Assembly: GCA_024683935.1 (NCBI GenBank) | Contig: JAIKXV010000068.1 | Span: 1-41,796 of the forward strand | Direction of reading: 5' to 3' | From: Lachnospiraceae bacterium | GTDB lineage: Bacteria; Bacillota_A; Clostridia; Lachnospirales; Lachnospiraceae | Length of the DNA stretch: 41,796 nt | Part shown: positions 27,179-35,025 of the stretch, in pieces | Layout of the letters: the number at the start of each line of letters is the position of its first letter | Position numbering within the stretch: position 1 is the first letter of the stretch | Translations under genes and position numbers: made by a program | The notes under the pieces: model-generated | What the model saw: only the letters and a program-made list of their open reading frames with translations | The model's database searches: none | What the model was told of the DNA's origin: nothing

Positions 27179-28228
27179 ATGTACAGAGACAATACCAAAA
27201 AAGTTCATATAGGCGATAAGGTGATAGGGGGAGGAAACCCCATTCTCATTCAGTCCATGTGCAATACCAGGACCGATGATGTTGAAGCAACGGTAAAGCA
27301 GATCCTGTCCCTGGAGGAAGCGGGCTGCGAGATAATACGCTGCACTGTGCCGGATATGAAGGCTGCGGAGGCCATAAGGGAAATAAAGAAAAGGATACAT
27401 ATCCCTCTCGTGGCGGATATTCATTTTGACCACAGGATGGCGATTGCCGCTGTGGAAAACGGCGCGGATAAGATCAGGATAAATCCCGGAAATATCGGAG
27501 GTACAGACAACCTGAAGGCTGTGGTGAAGGCCTGCCGGGAAAGAATTGTACCGATCCGGGTCGGGGTAAATTCCGGTTCCCTGGAGAAAAAATATTTAGA
27601 TAAATACGGAGGAGTCACTGCCGAAGGGCTTACAGAGAGCGCCCTTGAAAAGACGGAGCTCATAGAAGAAAACGGATATGACAATATCGTTATCAGCATA
27701 AAATCCAGCGATGTACTGATGTGCGTTGCAGCTTACGAGCTTATCGCGGAAAAAAGCGACCACCCCCTCCATGTCGGGATCACCGAAGCGGGGACTGTCT
27801 TAAGCGGAAATATAAAGTCTGCTGTGGGGCTCGGCATCATTCTGCATAAGGGGATTGGAGATACGATCCGGGTTTCTCTTACCGGAGATCCGAGGGAGGA
27901 AGTAAAGAGCGCGAAGCTTATATTAAGAACTCTCGGCCTGCGGAAGGGTGGAGTCGAAGTAGTTTCATGTCCCACCTGCGGCCGCACCCGAATAGATCTT
28001 ATAGGTCTTGCCAATAAGGTCGAAGAAATGGTGACCGGATATGATAAGGATATCAAGGTTGCCGTAATGGGCTGTGCCGTAAACGGTCCCGGCGAAGCAA
28101 GGGAAGCAGATCTCGGTATCGCAGGGGGAGACGGTGAAGGGCTCCTTTTCCGGAAGGGAGAGATCATACGAAAGGTAAAAGAGGATGAATTATTAAGCGC
28201 GCTAAAAGCAGAGCTTGATAGTCTGTAA
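27179..28228 (+). CDS. ispG: Flavodoxin/ferredoxin-dependent HMBPP synthase
   Basis: This 349-residue protein is the sixth MEP-pathway enzyme, converting MEcPP to HMBPP using a [4Fe-4S] cluster. An N-terminal TIM-barrel-like part opens with VHIGDKVIGGGNPILIQSMCNT and contains ADIHFDHRMAI and RINPGNIGG. The C-terminal cluster-binding part has VSCPTCGRTRIDL (about 264-267) and GCAVNGPGEA (near 299). Translation has no evident Shine-Dalgarno site. A TATAAT box (27167-27172) lies six bases before the ATG, so any transcript from it would be essentially leaderless. In many Bacillota ispG sits between rseP and polC; here it is about 10 kb away inside an inverted repeat. Confidence 0.95.
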   Translation: MYRDNTKKVHIGDKVIGGGNPILIQSMCNTRTDDVEATVKQILSLEEAGCEIIRCTVPDMKAAEAIREIKKRIHIPLVADIHFDHRMAIAAVENGADKIRINPGNIGGTDNLKAVVKACRERIVPIRVGVNSGSLEKKYLDKYGGVTAEGLTESALEKTELIEENGYDNIVISIKSSDVLMCVAAYELIAEKSDHPLHVGITEAGTVLSGNIKSAVGLGIILHKGIGDTIRVSLTGDPREEVKSAKLILRTLGLRKGGVEVVSCPTCGRTRIDLIGLANKVEEMVTGYDKDIKVAVMGCAVNGPGEAREADLGIAGGDGEGLLFRKGEIIRKVKEDELLSALKAELDSL

Positions 28229-28260
28229 GGGTTCAATCAGGGGACTGAACTGATTGAGTC
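28229..28260 (+). repeat. Right arm of the ispG inverted repeat, forming its own hairpin
   Basis: GGGTTCAATCAGGGGAC (28229-28245) starts directly after the ispG stop. Within this copy TCAATCAG (28233-28240) can pair with CTGATTGA (28250-28257), extended by G-U and G-C pairs. There is no T-run, so it is a poor terminator. The -35 box of the thi promoter begins at the next base. Confidence 0.75.
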
Positions 28261-28289
28261 TTGATATTTAGGATATAAGAGATTATAAT
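28261..28289 (+). promoter_or_regulatory. Sigma-A promoter of the thiamine salvage operon
   Basis: -35 TTGATA (28261-28266), a 17-nt spacer and -10 TATAAT (28284-28289). Transcription would begin near 28296, just before the TPP riboswitch. Confidence 0.85.
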
Positions 28290-28302
28290 GTTTCCGGTAA
28301 TA

Positions 28303-28405
28303 TGGTAACTAAAAACGGGGAGCTTGTGATACAGGCTGAGAACAGGATTAGATCCTGGACCCATAAACCTGATTTGGATAATGCCAACGGAGGGATATAC
28401 AGCCA
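28303..28405 (+). promoter_or_regulatory. TPP riboswitch (THI element)
   Basis: The conserved parts of the thi-box occur in order and with normal spacing: CGGGGAGC (28316-28323), GCTGAGAA (28335 on) for the pyrimidine sensor, GACCC, AACCTGAT, TGGATAATGCCA and CGGAGGG (28388-28394) for the pyrophosphate sensor. It lies between a consensus promoter and an intrinsic terminator, upstream of five genes of which four make or salvage thiamine. Binding of thiamine pyrophosphate is expected to favour the terminator. Confidence 0.95.
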
Positions 28406-28419
28406 TCTTTGCGGTGTCA

Positions 28420-28456
28420 GCAGATATATCTTTCTTCGATATATCTGCTTTTTTTA
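28420..28456 (+). terminator. Riboswitch-controlled terminator
   Basis: GCAGATATATC (28420-28430) and GATATATCTGC (28438-28448) make a perfect 11-bp stem with a 7-nt loop, followed by seven T residues. Its position right after the TPP aptamer makes it the expression platform. Confidence 0.92.
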
Positions 28457-28529
28457 TTGAGAAAGGACGCCGGGATGAATAGATCGGGTTTATCAGCGTA
28501 ATGAGTAGATCAGGAAAGGAGAGAAACTG

Positions 28530-29351
28530 ATGTTAGGAAACTGTCTTGAAAATGTACGGAAGAAGGTGCCGCTGGTACACAATATCACAAACTATGTGAC
28601 TGTCAATGATGTTGCAAATGTACTTCTGGCATGCGGAGGAAGCCCGATAATGTCTGATGAGCCGGAGGATGTGGAAGATATCACCACGATCTGCGGAGGA
28701 CTGAACATCAATATCGGAACCCTGAATCAGAGCAGCATAAAGGCCATGTTCATCGCGGGAAAGAGAGCGAATGAACTGGAACACGTGGTACTGCTGGATC
28801 CCGTGGGTGCCGGAGCATCGGCACTGCGTACAGATACTGCAGTGAAGCTTATGGATGAAATAAAGTTCAGCGTTATCAGGGGCAATATTTCAGAGATCAA
28901 GACGCTGGCCCTCGGAAGCGGAACCACCAAGGGCGTGGATGCCGATGTGGCGGATGCGGTTACGGAGGACAGCCTGGATCAGGCGGTGGCGTTTATAAAG
29001 GATTTTGCAAAGAAAACCGGTTCCATTGCAGCGGTCACCGGAGCCATAGATCTTGTAAGCGACGGAGAAAAATGCTATGTGATAAGGAACGGCCGCCCGG
29101 AAATGGGCAGGATAACAGGTACCGGCTGCCAGCTCTCAGGAATGATGACGGCTTTTGTAGTGGCAAATCCCGACAGTCCTTTAGAAGCCGCGGCTGCTGC
29201 CGTCTGCACCATGGGGCTCTCGGGAGAGATAGGCTGGGAGAACATGAAGAAGGAAGACGGAAATTCCACCTACAGGAACCGTATAATAGACGCCATATAC
29301 AATATGGATAAGGAAACTCTTGATAAGGGGGCAAAATATGAAGTTCGATAA
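28530..29351 (+). CDS. thiM: Hydroxyethylthiazole kinase
   Basis: This 273-residue ribokinase-fold enzyme phosphorylates 4-methyl-5-(2-hydroxyethyl)thiazole so it can be reused for thiamine. Diagnostic parts are LVHNITNYVTVNDVANVLLACGGSPIMSDEP, DPVGAGAS, the anion-hole segment TGTGCQLSGMMTAF, and a late GEIGWE stretch. AGGAAAGGAGAG lies before the ATG. It is the first gene after the TPP riboswitch and overlaps thiE by 14 bases. Confidence 0.96.
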   Translation: MLGNCLENVRKKVPLVHNITNYVTVNDVANVLLACGGSPIMSDEPEDVEDITTICGGLNINIGTLNQSSIKAMFIAGKRANELEHVVLLDPVGAGASALRTDTAVKLMDEIKFSVIRGNISEIKTLALGSGTTKGVDADVADAVTEDSLDQAVAFIKDFAKKTGSIAAVTGAIDLVSDGEKCYVIRNGRPEMGRITGTGCQLSGMMTAFVVANPDSPLEAAAAAVCTMGLSGEIGWENMKKEDGNSTYRNRIIDAIYNMDKETLDKGAKYEVR

Positions 29352-29982
29352 AAGGGATCTGCTGCTGTATGCGGTGACCGACCGTCACTGGCTGAACGGC
29401 AGGACTCTTTATGAGGTCGTGAAGGAAAGCCTGGATGGCGGAGCCACATTCATACAGCTCAGGGAGAAATCGCTGGATAAAGAGGACTTTCTAAGAGAAG
29501 CTAAAGAGCTGCAGGAGCTTTGCAGGGAATACGGGGTTCCCTTTGTCATAAATGACAATGTAGAAATAGCTGCAGAGATCGATGCTGACGGAGTTCATGT
29601 GGGCCAGAGCGATATGGAAGCAGGAGATGTGCGTTCAAAACTCGGCCCCGACAAGATCATCGGAGTGTCGGCAGGAACGGTGGAGGAAGCGGTCCTTGCA
29701 GAAAAAAGAGGTGCGGATTATCTCGGAGTCGGAGCGGTATTTCCGACGGGCTCAAAGGATGACGCCATTGATGTTCCCCATGATACGCTTAAAGCCATAT
29801 GCGAAGCGGTTTCCATTCCGGTGATCGCGATAGGCGGGATAACAAAAGACAATGTGAGCCGGCTGTCAGGCAGCGGTATAGCGGGTATAGCGGTGATAAG
29901 CGCCATATACGCCGCCGATGATATCAAAAATGCGGCGGCAGAGCTTAAAAAGGAAGCAGCCAAGGCAGCCGGAGCAGAGTGA
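29338..29982 (+). CDS. thiE: Thiamine phosphate synthase
   Basis: This TIM-barrel enzyme (214 residues from the ATG at 29338) joins HMP pyrophosphate and thiazole phosphate into thiamine monophosphate. Family signatures are FIQLREKSLDKEDF, VPFVINDNVEIAAEIDADGVHVGQSD, LGVGAVFPTGSKDDA and IAIGGITKDNV. A ribosome-binding site (AAGGGGGC) lies inside the end of thiM. A frame starting at 29320 would add six residues without a better site. Overlap with thiM suggests coupled translation. Confidence 0.95.
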   Translation: MKFDKRDLLLYAVTDRHWLNGRTLYEVVKESLDGGATFIQLREKSLDKEDFLREAKELQELCREYGVPFVINDNVEIAAEIDADGVHVGQSDMEAGDVRSKLGPDKIIGVSAGTVEEAVLAEKRGADYLGVGAVFPTGSKDDAIDVPHDTLKAICEAVSIPVIAIGGITKDNVSRLSGSGIAGIAVISAIYAADDIKNAAAELKKEAAKAAGAE

Positions 29983-30020
29983 CCGGAGGGGCAGAAATAA
30001 GTATAAGGATGGTAAACAAT

Positions 30021-30803
30021 ATGAAAACAGCTTTAACAATAGCAGGCAGTGATTCCAGCGGAGGAGCAGGCATACAGGCGGATATAAAGACAATGACGAT
30101 GAACGGAGTATTCGCCATGTCAGCTGTCACCGCTCTTACGGCGCAGAACACAACCGGGGTCACGGGAATAATGGATGTCAGTCCGGACTTCCTCGGCCAG
30201 CAGCTGGATGCGGTTTTTACGGACATTTTTCCTGACGCCGTAAAGACCGGAATGGTTTCCTCAACCGCCCTTATATGCACTATTTCAGATAAGCTGAAGC
30301 AGTACGGGGCAGGGAATATCGTGGTCGATCCGGTAATGGTGGCGACAAGCGGTTCGAAGCTGATAAGCGATGACGCGATCGAGACGCTTAAGGAAAAGCT
30401 TCTTCCCTTAGCGGATGTGATCACCCCGAATATTCCTGAGGCGGAGGTGCTGTCCGGAATGAAGATCGGAACGGAAGGAGACATGCTGGAGGCAGCCCGG
30501 ATAATAAATGAAAAATATGGCTGCGGAGTTCTCTGCAAGGGAGGACACCAGATAAATGACGCCAATGATCTCTATTTCCGTGACGGGAAATCCGTGTGGT
30601 TTAAGGGAAAGAGGATAGATAACCCGAATACCCATGGTACGGGCTGTACCCTGTCCAGCGCCATTGCTTCAAATCTCGCAAAGGGAGACAGTATGGAAGA
30701 CGCGATACGGAAGGCCAAGGACTATATTTCCGGTGCACTGGAAGCCATGCTGGATCTGGGAAAGGGCAGCGGGCCCCTTGCCCATAACTATGCGATCATA
30801 TAA
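30021..30803 (+). CDS. thiD: Hydroxymethylpyrimidine (phosphate) kinase
   Basis: This 260-residue ribokinase-family enzyme phosphorylates HMP and HMP phosphate, giving the second substrate of ThiE. Signatures are TIAGSDSSGGAGIQADIKTM at the N-terminus, VVDPVMVATSG, and NTHGTGCTLSSAIA near the C-terminus with the catalytic base. The ATG at 30021 fits the usual family N-terminus. The frame is open back to a GTG at 29979, which would overlap thiE by four bases, so a slightly longer product cannot be excluded. Confidence 0.95.
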   Translation: MKTALTIAGSDSSGGAGIQADIKTMTMNGVFAMSAVTALTAQNTTGVTGIMDVSPDFLGQQLDAVFTDIFPDAVKTGMVSSTALICTISDKLKQYGAGNIVVDPVMVATSGSKLISDDAIETLKEKLLPLADVITPNIPEAEVLSGMKIGTEGDMLEAARIINEKYGCGVLCKGGHQINDANDLYFRDGKSVWFKGKRIDNPNTHGTGCTLSSAIASNLAKGDSMEDAIRKAKDYISGALEAMLDLGKGSGPLAHNYAII

Positions 30804-30831
30804 ACAGTATTGAAAAAGGAGATATTTCAAA

Positions 30832-31536
30832 GTGACTGAAACAAAGCAGAAATTTGACGGTTATGCAGCTAAATATGATGAGTGGTTCATGAAGAATGAG
30901 CACCTTTTTACCAGTGAGCTCAGATTATTCAAAAAGTCGCTCGGTGACATTTCAGGAAAAAAGCTTCTTTCCGTGGGATGCGGAAGCGGACTTTTTGAAA
31001 GCTATATAGACAGCGCAAATATTGAAGGTATAGAGCCTTCTAAAGATATGGGAGAGATCGCGGTAAAGCGCGGGATAAATATCATCAAGTTCGGCCTGAT
31101 AGAGGATGTGGAGCTTCCCGAAAACGGATATGATATTATTTATTTTAACGGCAGTTCAAGCTATATAGAGGATCTTTCGCCGGTATACGGGAAATGCCTT
31201 AAGGCTCTTAAAGACGGGGGAAAGCTTATCCTTTTGGACGTTCCGAAGGAGAGTGCATTCGGATTCATGTATCTCCTGGGTAAGAGCCTCGACACCTATG
31301 ATCATGAATATCTGAAGGGGACAATGCCGGAGCTTCCCTATCCGCTGGCCCTCGCATCATCCGGCGTATGGCATACGACCGGGGAAAAGATAGAAGTGCT
31401 GAAGAACTTAGGTATCAGCAAATTTACCTTCTATCAGACTCTTGTAAAGAATCCTTTGTACACCAATGAGGAGCCAGAAGAGGTATCCGACGGATACAAG
31501 AGCGGCGGATATGTCGCAATAATTGCCGAAAAATAA
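30832..31536 (+). CDS. Class I SAM-dependent methyltransferase
   Basis: This 234-residue protein begins at GTG (30832) after AAAGGAG. The Rossmann-fold motif I is KKLLSVGCGSGLFESYI, followed by an acidic IEGIEPSKDM strand end and YDIIYFNGSSSYI (motif IV region) and KALKDGGKLILLDVP, all normal for class I methyltransferases of the UbiE/small-molecule type. The substrate is unknown. It sits between thiD and tenA in the TPP-controlled operon with 23- to 28-base gaps, suggesting a role in pyrimidine or thiazole salvage or a related detoxification. That role is inference only. Confidence 0.8.
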   Translation: MTETKQKFDGYAAKYDEWFMKNEHLFTSELRLFKKSLGDISGKKLLSVGCGSGLFESYIDSANIEGIEPSKDMGEIAVKRGINIIKFGLIEDVELPENGYDIIYFNGSSSYIEDLSPVYGKCLKALKDGGKLILLDVPKESAFGFMYLLGKSLDTYDHEYLKGTMPELPYPLALASSGVWHTTGEKIEVLKNLGISKFTFYQTLVKNPLYTNEEPEEVSDGYKSGGYVAIIAEK

Positions 31537-31559
31537 ATGCTTTCCACCGGGAGCCGGAT

Positions 31560-32213
31560 ATGAAATTATCAGAGATCCTTTTTTCAAGAGCAGAGAGATT
31601 ATGGGATATTTCCGTGAAAAAGCCCTTTGTCACAGAGATGGCAAAGGGCACTTTGGCTGATGAAAAGTTCCGGAGATATACGATCCAGGACTATCTGTAT
31701 CTGCTGGAATATATAGAAATATTAAAAGAGATCCGTGAGCTTTCCGTTAATGACGATGCCACGGCTTCCCTGTCCGCCATCATAGAGGGAACCTTAGAGG
31801 AAGCAGAGAGGGTACACCTTCCGAATATCAGGAAAGCCGGGATAGCCGATGATGAGATCACGAAGGATAAGGAATTAAATGCGGTCTCGGACTACATAGG
31901 ATTCATGAGGGAATGCCTTGAAAAACACGGGTTTTTAGGTGGAATTACGGCACTTTTGCAATGTTCCTGGGGTTATGCCTATATTTGTGGTAAAATAAAA
32001 GAGATTTATGCTGAGGAGATACCGGAATCAAAGTACAGTTCATGGTTTGAAGCGTATTCTTGCCAGAGCTATCTCGACTCCAACCGTATTTGGATAGATA
32101 TGGTGGACAGGGAAAGCGAAGGGATAGATGATGCAGTGGAGGAAATAATGTGTCAGATATTCGAAAAATGCGCTGAGTACGAAAACGGACTGTGGGATGC
32201 ATTGTATGAATGA
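31560..32213 (+). CDS. tenA: TenA-family thiaminase II / aminopyrimidine aminohydrolase
   Basis: This 217-residue all-helical protein matches the TenA family, which hydrolyses degraded thiamine products (aminomethyl-HMP) to HMP for reuse by ThiD. Cys135 in ALLQCSWGYAYI is at the family catalytic position. FRRYTIQDYLYL holds the substrate-binding Asp44 and Tyr, and the C-terminal ECAEYEN-like helix near 204-210 (CAEYENGLWDAL) has the late Glu. It closes the operon thiM-thiE-thiD-methyltransferase-tenA. No thiC or thiG is in the window, so this is a salvage set. Confidence 0.9.
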   Translation: MKLSEILFSRAERLWDISVKKPFVTEMAKGTLADEKFRRYTIQDYLYLLEYIEILKEIRELSVNDDATASLSAIIEGTLEEAERVHLPNIRKAGIADDEITKDKELNAVSDYIGFMRECLEKHGFLGGITALLQCSWGYAYICGKIKEIYAEEIPESKYSSWFEAYSCQSYLDSNRIWIDMVDRESEGIDDAVEEIMCQIFEKCAEYENGLWDALYE

Positions 32214-32272
32214 CATCCGGATCCGGGAGAGTAAGGTAAGGCAGGATTAATAATCACAGGGAGGGAATTAGG

Positions 32273-33502
32273 ATGAAACAATTCTTGAAAAACTACTGGT
32301 TTCTGTTAACAATGCTGACGGGTATCGTAGCAGGCTGTATCACAGGCGCCGTATGGCCCGGGGCAACGGCACTGGAACCCCTCGGAACCGTATTTATCAA
32401 TATGATGTTCTGTGTGGTTGTACCCATGGTTTTCTGCTCCATTTCATCTGCGATCGCCAATATGCCCGGCGTTAAAAGGGCGGGGAAGCTTCTTTTTACA
32501 ACCGTTGTAACCTTTTTTATCACAGCCGCAATTGCGAGCATTATCATGTATGCGGTAGTCCGCATCTTTCCGGTATTTACAATGCAGCCTGAGTACGAAG
32601 CTGCAGATCCGGAAACGCTTGGTATCGCTGATCTTCTCGTAAACTTCTTTACAAAGCCTGATTTTGCAGAGCTTTTGAGCCGCAGGGCGATACTTCCCCT
32701 TATTATTGCAGCCATACTCTTCGGATTCGGCGTACAGATGTCCGGAGGTCCGGAGACAAAGACGGCGGCCTTCTTAAAGGATATCACCGACTGCATATTA
32801 AAAACTGTAAAGATCATTACATACTACGCACCCATCGGATTCTTCGGCTTCTTTGCAAGCCTGGTGGCAACCCATGGAAGCGATTTTATGACTAACTATG
32901 CAAGGGCTATCATCACTTATTATGTGGTAAGTATTGCGTACATGATCATTTTCTTCCCGATATATGCCCGTTTCGGAGGCGGAAAGGGAGCTGTGGGAGT
33001 GATGCTGAAGCATATACTGAAGCCGGCTGCTGTTTCCTTCGGTACCTGCTCCTCTGTTGCCACAATTCCCACCAATTTGGAAGAGACCGATGAAACCGGT
33101 ATTTCAAGGGAAGTCAGCGAAATAGTTATCCCCATGGGAGCTACGATGCACATGGACGGAAGCGCAATGAGCGCCATTATAAAAGTGGCCTTTCTCTTCG
33201 GTATGTTCGGAATGCCCTTTGATACGGGACGCGCCGTACTTGCAATAGTGATCGCGGTGTTCTCATCCGTAGCCATGAGCGGAATACCAGGCGGCGGCGG
33301 AACAGGAGAACTGGTTCTCTGCTCACTTTTCTTCCCGGGACAGATCTCGGTTGCATTCCCTATCGCACTGGCAATAGGAGACCTGGTTGATCCTCCGGCT
33401 ACAATGGTAAATGCAGCGGGAGACTATGTGGCAACCTTTATCGTTTCCAGATTTGCAATCGGAAAGGACTGGCTCAGCAGGATAAACAAAGCAGATTCTT
33501 AA
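32273..33502 (+). CDS. Dicarboxylate/amino acid:cation symporter (DAACS family)
   Basis: This 409-residue membrane protein has the eight-helix, two-hairpin layout of glutamate/aspartate/C4-dicarboxylate symporters. The first hairpin serine-rich stretch is GTCSSVATIPTN, followed by IVIPMGATMHMDGSAM, the conserved helix-7 motif (family NMDGT). The second hairpin is SGIPGGGGTGELVL, and helix 8 holds DLVDPPATMVNAAGD. It takes up acidic amino acids or dicarboxylates with Na+ or H+. AGGGAGG lies before the ATG. It is 59 bases after tenA with no terminator, so some read-through from the thi operon is possible. Confidence 0.9.
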   Translation: MKQFLKNYWFLLTMLTGIVAGCITGAVWPGATALEPLGTVFINMMFCVVVPMVFCSISSAIANMPGVKRAGKLLFTTVVTFFITAAIASIIMYAVVRIFPVFTMQPEYEAADPETLGIADLLVNFFTKPDFAELLSRRAILPLIIAAILFGFGVQMSGGPETKTAAFLKDITDCILKTVKIITYYAPIGFFGFFASLVATHGSDFMTNYARAIITYYVVSIAYMIIFFPIYARFGGGKGAVGVMLKHILKPAAVSFGTCSSVATIPTNLEETDETGISREVSEIVIPMGATMHMDGSAMSAIIKVAFLFGMFGMPFDTGRAVLAIVIAVFSSVAMSGIPGGGGTGELVLCSLFFPGQISVAFPIALAIGDLVDPPATMVNAAGDYVATFIVSRFAIGKDWLSRINKADS

Positions 33503-33542
33503 TTTTCAAAAAATGCTGCCATTATCCATTTTTGTTCGTATA

Positions 33543-33551
33543 TGTTATCAT
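33543..33551 (+). promoter_or_regulatory. Extended -10 promoter for the double-glycine peptide gene
   Basis: TGTTATCAT (33543-33551) fits TGnTATnAT. The -35 region is weak. Transcription would begin about 28 bases before the start codon. Confidence 0.45.
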
Positions 33552-33585
33552 AGGCGTGTGTTTATAGTCAGATAAGGAGAACAGG

Positions 33586-33801
33586 ATGGATAAAAAGAAT
33601 TTCAATCTGCTTGATGAAGATAATCTCAAAATGGTGACCGGCGGAACGCAGGACGGATCCGGGGCAAATAATTCGCTGACAGGCCAAAAGGTTTCTTTTT
33701 ATTGTAAAGAATGCGGGAATACCTTTGATATAGTCATTGGTGAGCCAATAGTAAAATGTACTAATCCTCTTTGTGGAAAGGAATATAACATAATGGGATA
33801 A
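33586..33801 (+). CDS. Small double-glycine-leader protein with a zinc-ribbon-like core
   Basis: The 71-residue product begins MDKKNFNLLDEDNLKMVTGG, which has the charged, amphipathic form of a class II bacteriocin or peptide-pheromone leader ending in Gly19-Gly20, where C39-peptidase ABC exporters cut. The remaining 51 residues are a Gly/Ser/Asn linker and a likely zinc ribbon with Cys40-x2-Cys43 and Cys58-x4-Cys63. AAGGAG precedes the ATG, an extended -10 promoter lies upstream and a strong terminator follows, so it is an independent unit. It may be a secreted metal-binding peptide or a bacteriocin-like peptide. The zinc ribbon could also mean a cytosolic protein with a chance GG. Confidence 0.7.
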   Translation: MDKKNFNLLDEDNLKMVTGGTQDGSGANNSLTGQKVSFYCKECGNTFDIVIGEPIVKCTNPLCGKEYNIMG

Positions 33802-33807
33802 AAAAGA

Positions 33808-33844
33808 AGCGGTCTTCCGGCAGGAGTCGGGAAGACCGCTTTTT
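33808..33844 (+). terminator. Rho-independent terminator after the small peptide gene
   Basis: AGCGGTCTTCC (33808-33818) and GGAAGACCGCT (33830-33840) form an 11-bp stem with an 11-nt loop followed by TTTT. Confidence 0.9.
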
Positions 33845-33863
33845 GAGGTTTTGAGGAAGTATT

Positions 33864-35000
33864 ATGAAAAGAATAAAACAGGTAATACAGTTTTTTTTAA
33901 TTCTGTGTCTGTTCACCGGTGCTTTGTCCGGCTGTTCCCTGCCGGGAAACAAAAATATTAAGATATCGGACATGGCAGTGATACATGAAGAAGAATTCGG
34001 GGGAGTTTATATTGACCTCACCATAGATGAATTCAATGCTCTTGGCTTCGAGTTCGGTGACAGTGTTGACATATCCTTCTCCAATGGCTATAAGCTGCAG
34101 GACATACCGTATTACAACGGATATTATGCACATAACGGTGACCCGGAGCTTGTGGGTTATCCCGGATATCCGTATATAGATGCCGCAATAGTAAACGGAG
34201 AATCCATGTGGGAGCTTTCCGGGCTAAAGGAAGGCGACTCTGCGGAGATAAAGCTTGTAAAAAAGGGTAAGTACCTCGACATACAGGAAGCACGGGATAT
34301 TCATTATCAGGATGACCGGTCCCTGTATGAGAGTGACGCCGTGTTTGCGAATTTCAGAAGTGTAGATGCCGCGGGGATACGGGCTGATACGCTGTACCGT
34401 TCGGCATCTCCCTGTGATAATCAGCATAACCGGGCAGGCTATACGGACAGACTGGCGGAAAAAGCGAAAATCGGATTTATAATAAACCTTGCGGATGATG
34501 ATGAAAAGATCATGGGATATATAGCTGAGGAGGATTTTGATTCGCCGTATTTCCTGTCGCTTTACAATGACGGAAATGTGATCCCGCTTGCCGTGAACAC
34601 TGACTACAACTCTGATCTCTTCCGGGGGAAACTGACTGAGGGACTGAGGGCCATGATCGGGCACGAAGGCCCGTATCTCATTCACTGTACGGAGGGGAAG
34701 GACAGGACAGGGTTTGTATGTATACTTCTGGAAGCACTCTGCGGTGCCGGATATGATGATATAGAAAAGGATTACATGACCAGCTACGACAATTACTATG
34801 GCATCACAAAGGACAGCGATAAAAAAAGGTACGAAACAATCGTAAATGATGTGATGATACCCCTGATTTATTTTATAACCGATGATGAAAAAGTTGATGT
34901 AAAAAAGGCGGATCTGTCGGTATATGCGGCAAATTACCTTAAGAAGTCGGGTCTCACGGGTGATGAGATAGAAAAGCTCAAAGAACGGATATGCCGTTAG
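33864..35000 (+). CDS. Lipoprotein with a tyrosine-phosphatase-like domain
   Basis: This 378-residue protein opens with a lipoprotein signal whose lipobox LSGC has Cys24. Residues about 35-135 form a beta-rich domain of unknown function, with FGDSVDISFSNGY and GYPGYPYIDAAIVNG. The C-terminal half is a protein-tyrosine-phosphatase-like fold of the bacterial DSP/PTP3 type: FRSVDAAGIRADTLYRSASP, INLADDDEK, and the P-loop HCTEGKDRTG (His274, Cys275, Arg281), which holds the CX5R active site. It is expected outside the membrane, where phosphotyrosine is unusual, so inositol polyphosphate or phosphoinositide hydrolysis is a serious alternative. The ribosome-binding site is GAGGAAG. It follows a terminator, so it needs its own promoter or read-through. 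Confidence 0.82.
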   Translation: MKRIKQVIQFFLILCLFTGALSGCSLPGNKNIKISDMAVIHEEEFGGVYIDLTIDEFNALGFEFGDSVDISFSNGYKLQDIPYYNGYYAHNGDPELVGYPGYPYIDAAIVNGESMWELSGLKEGDSAEIKLVKKGKYLDIQEARDIHYQDDRSLYESDAVFANFRSVDAAGIRADTLYRSASPCDNQHNRAGYTDRLAEKAKIGFIINLADDDEKIMGYIAEEDFDSPYFLSLYNDGNVIPLAVNTDYNSDLFRGKLTEGLRAMIGHEGPYLIHCTEGKDRTGFVCILLEALCGAGYDDIEKDYMTSYDNYYGITKDSDKKRYETIVNDVMIPLIYFITDDEKVDVKKADLSVYAANYLKKSGLTGDEIEKLKERICR

Positions 35001-35025
35001 GACGCAGATTCACGGGTAAAACAAT

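Noticed and set aside
28229..28260. Hairpin after ispG as a terminator
   Set aside because: The stem is reasonable but no T-run follows, and the thi promoter -35 box begins at once.
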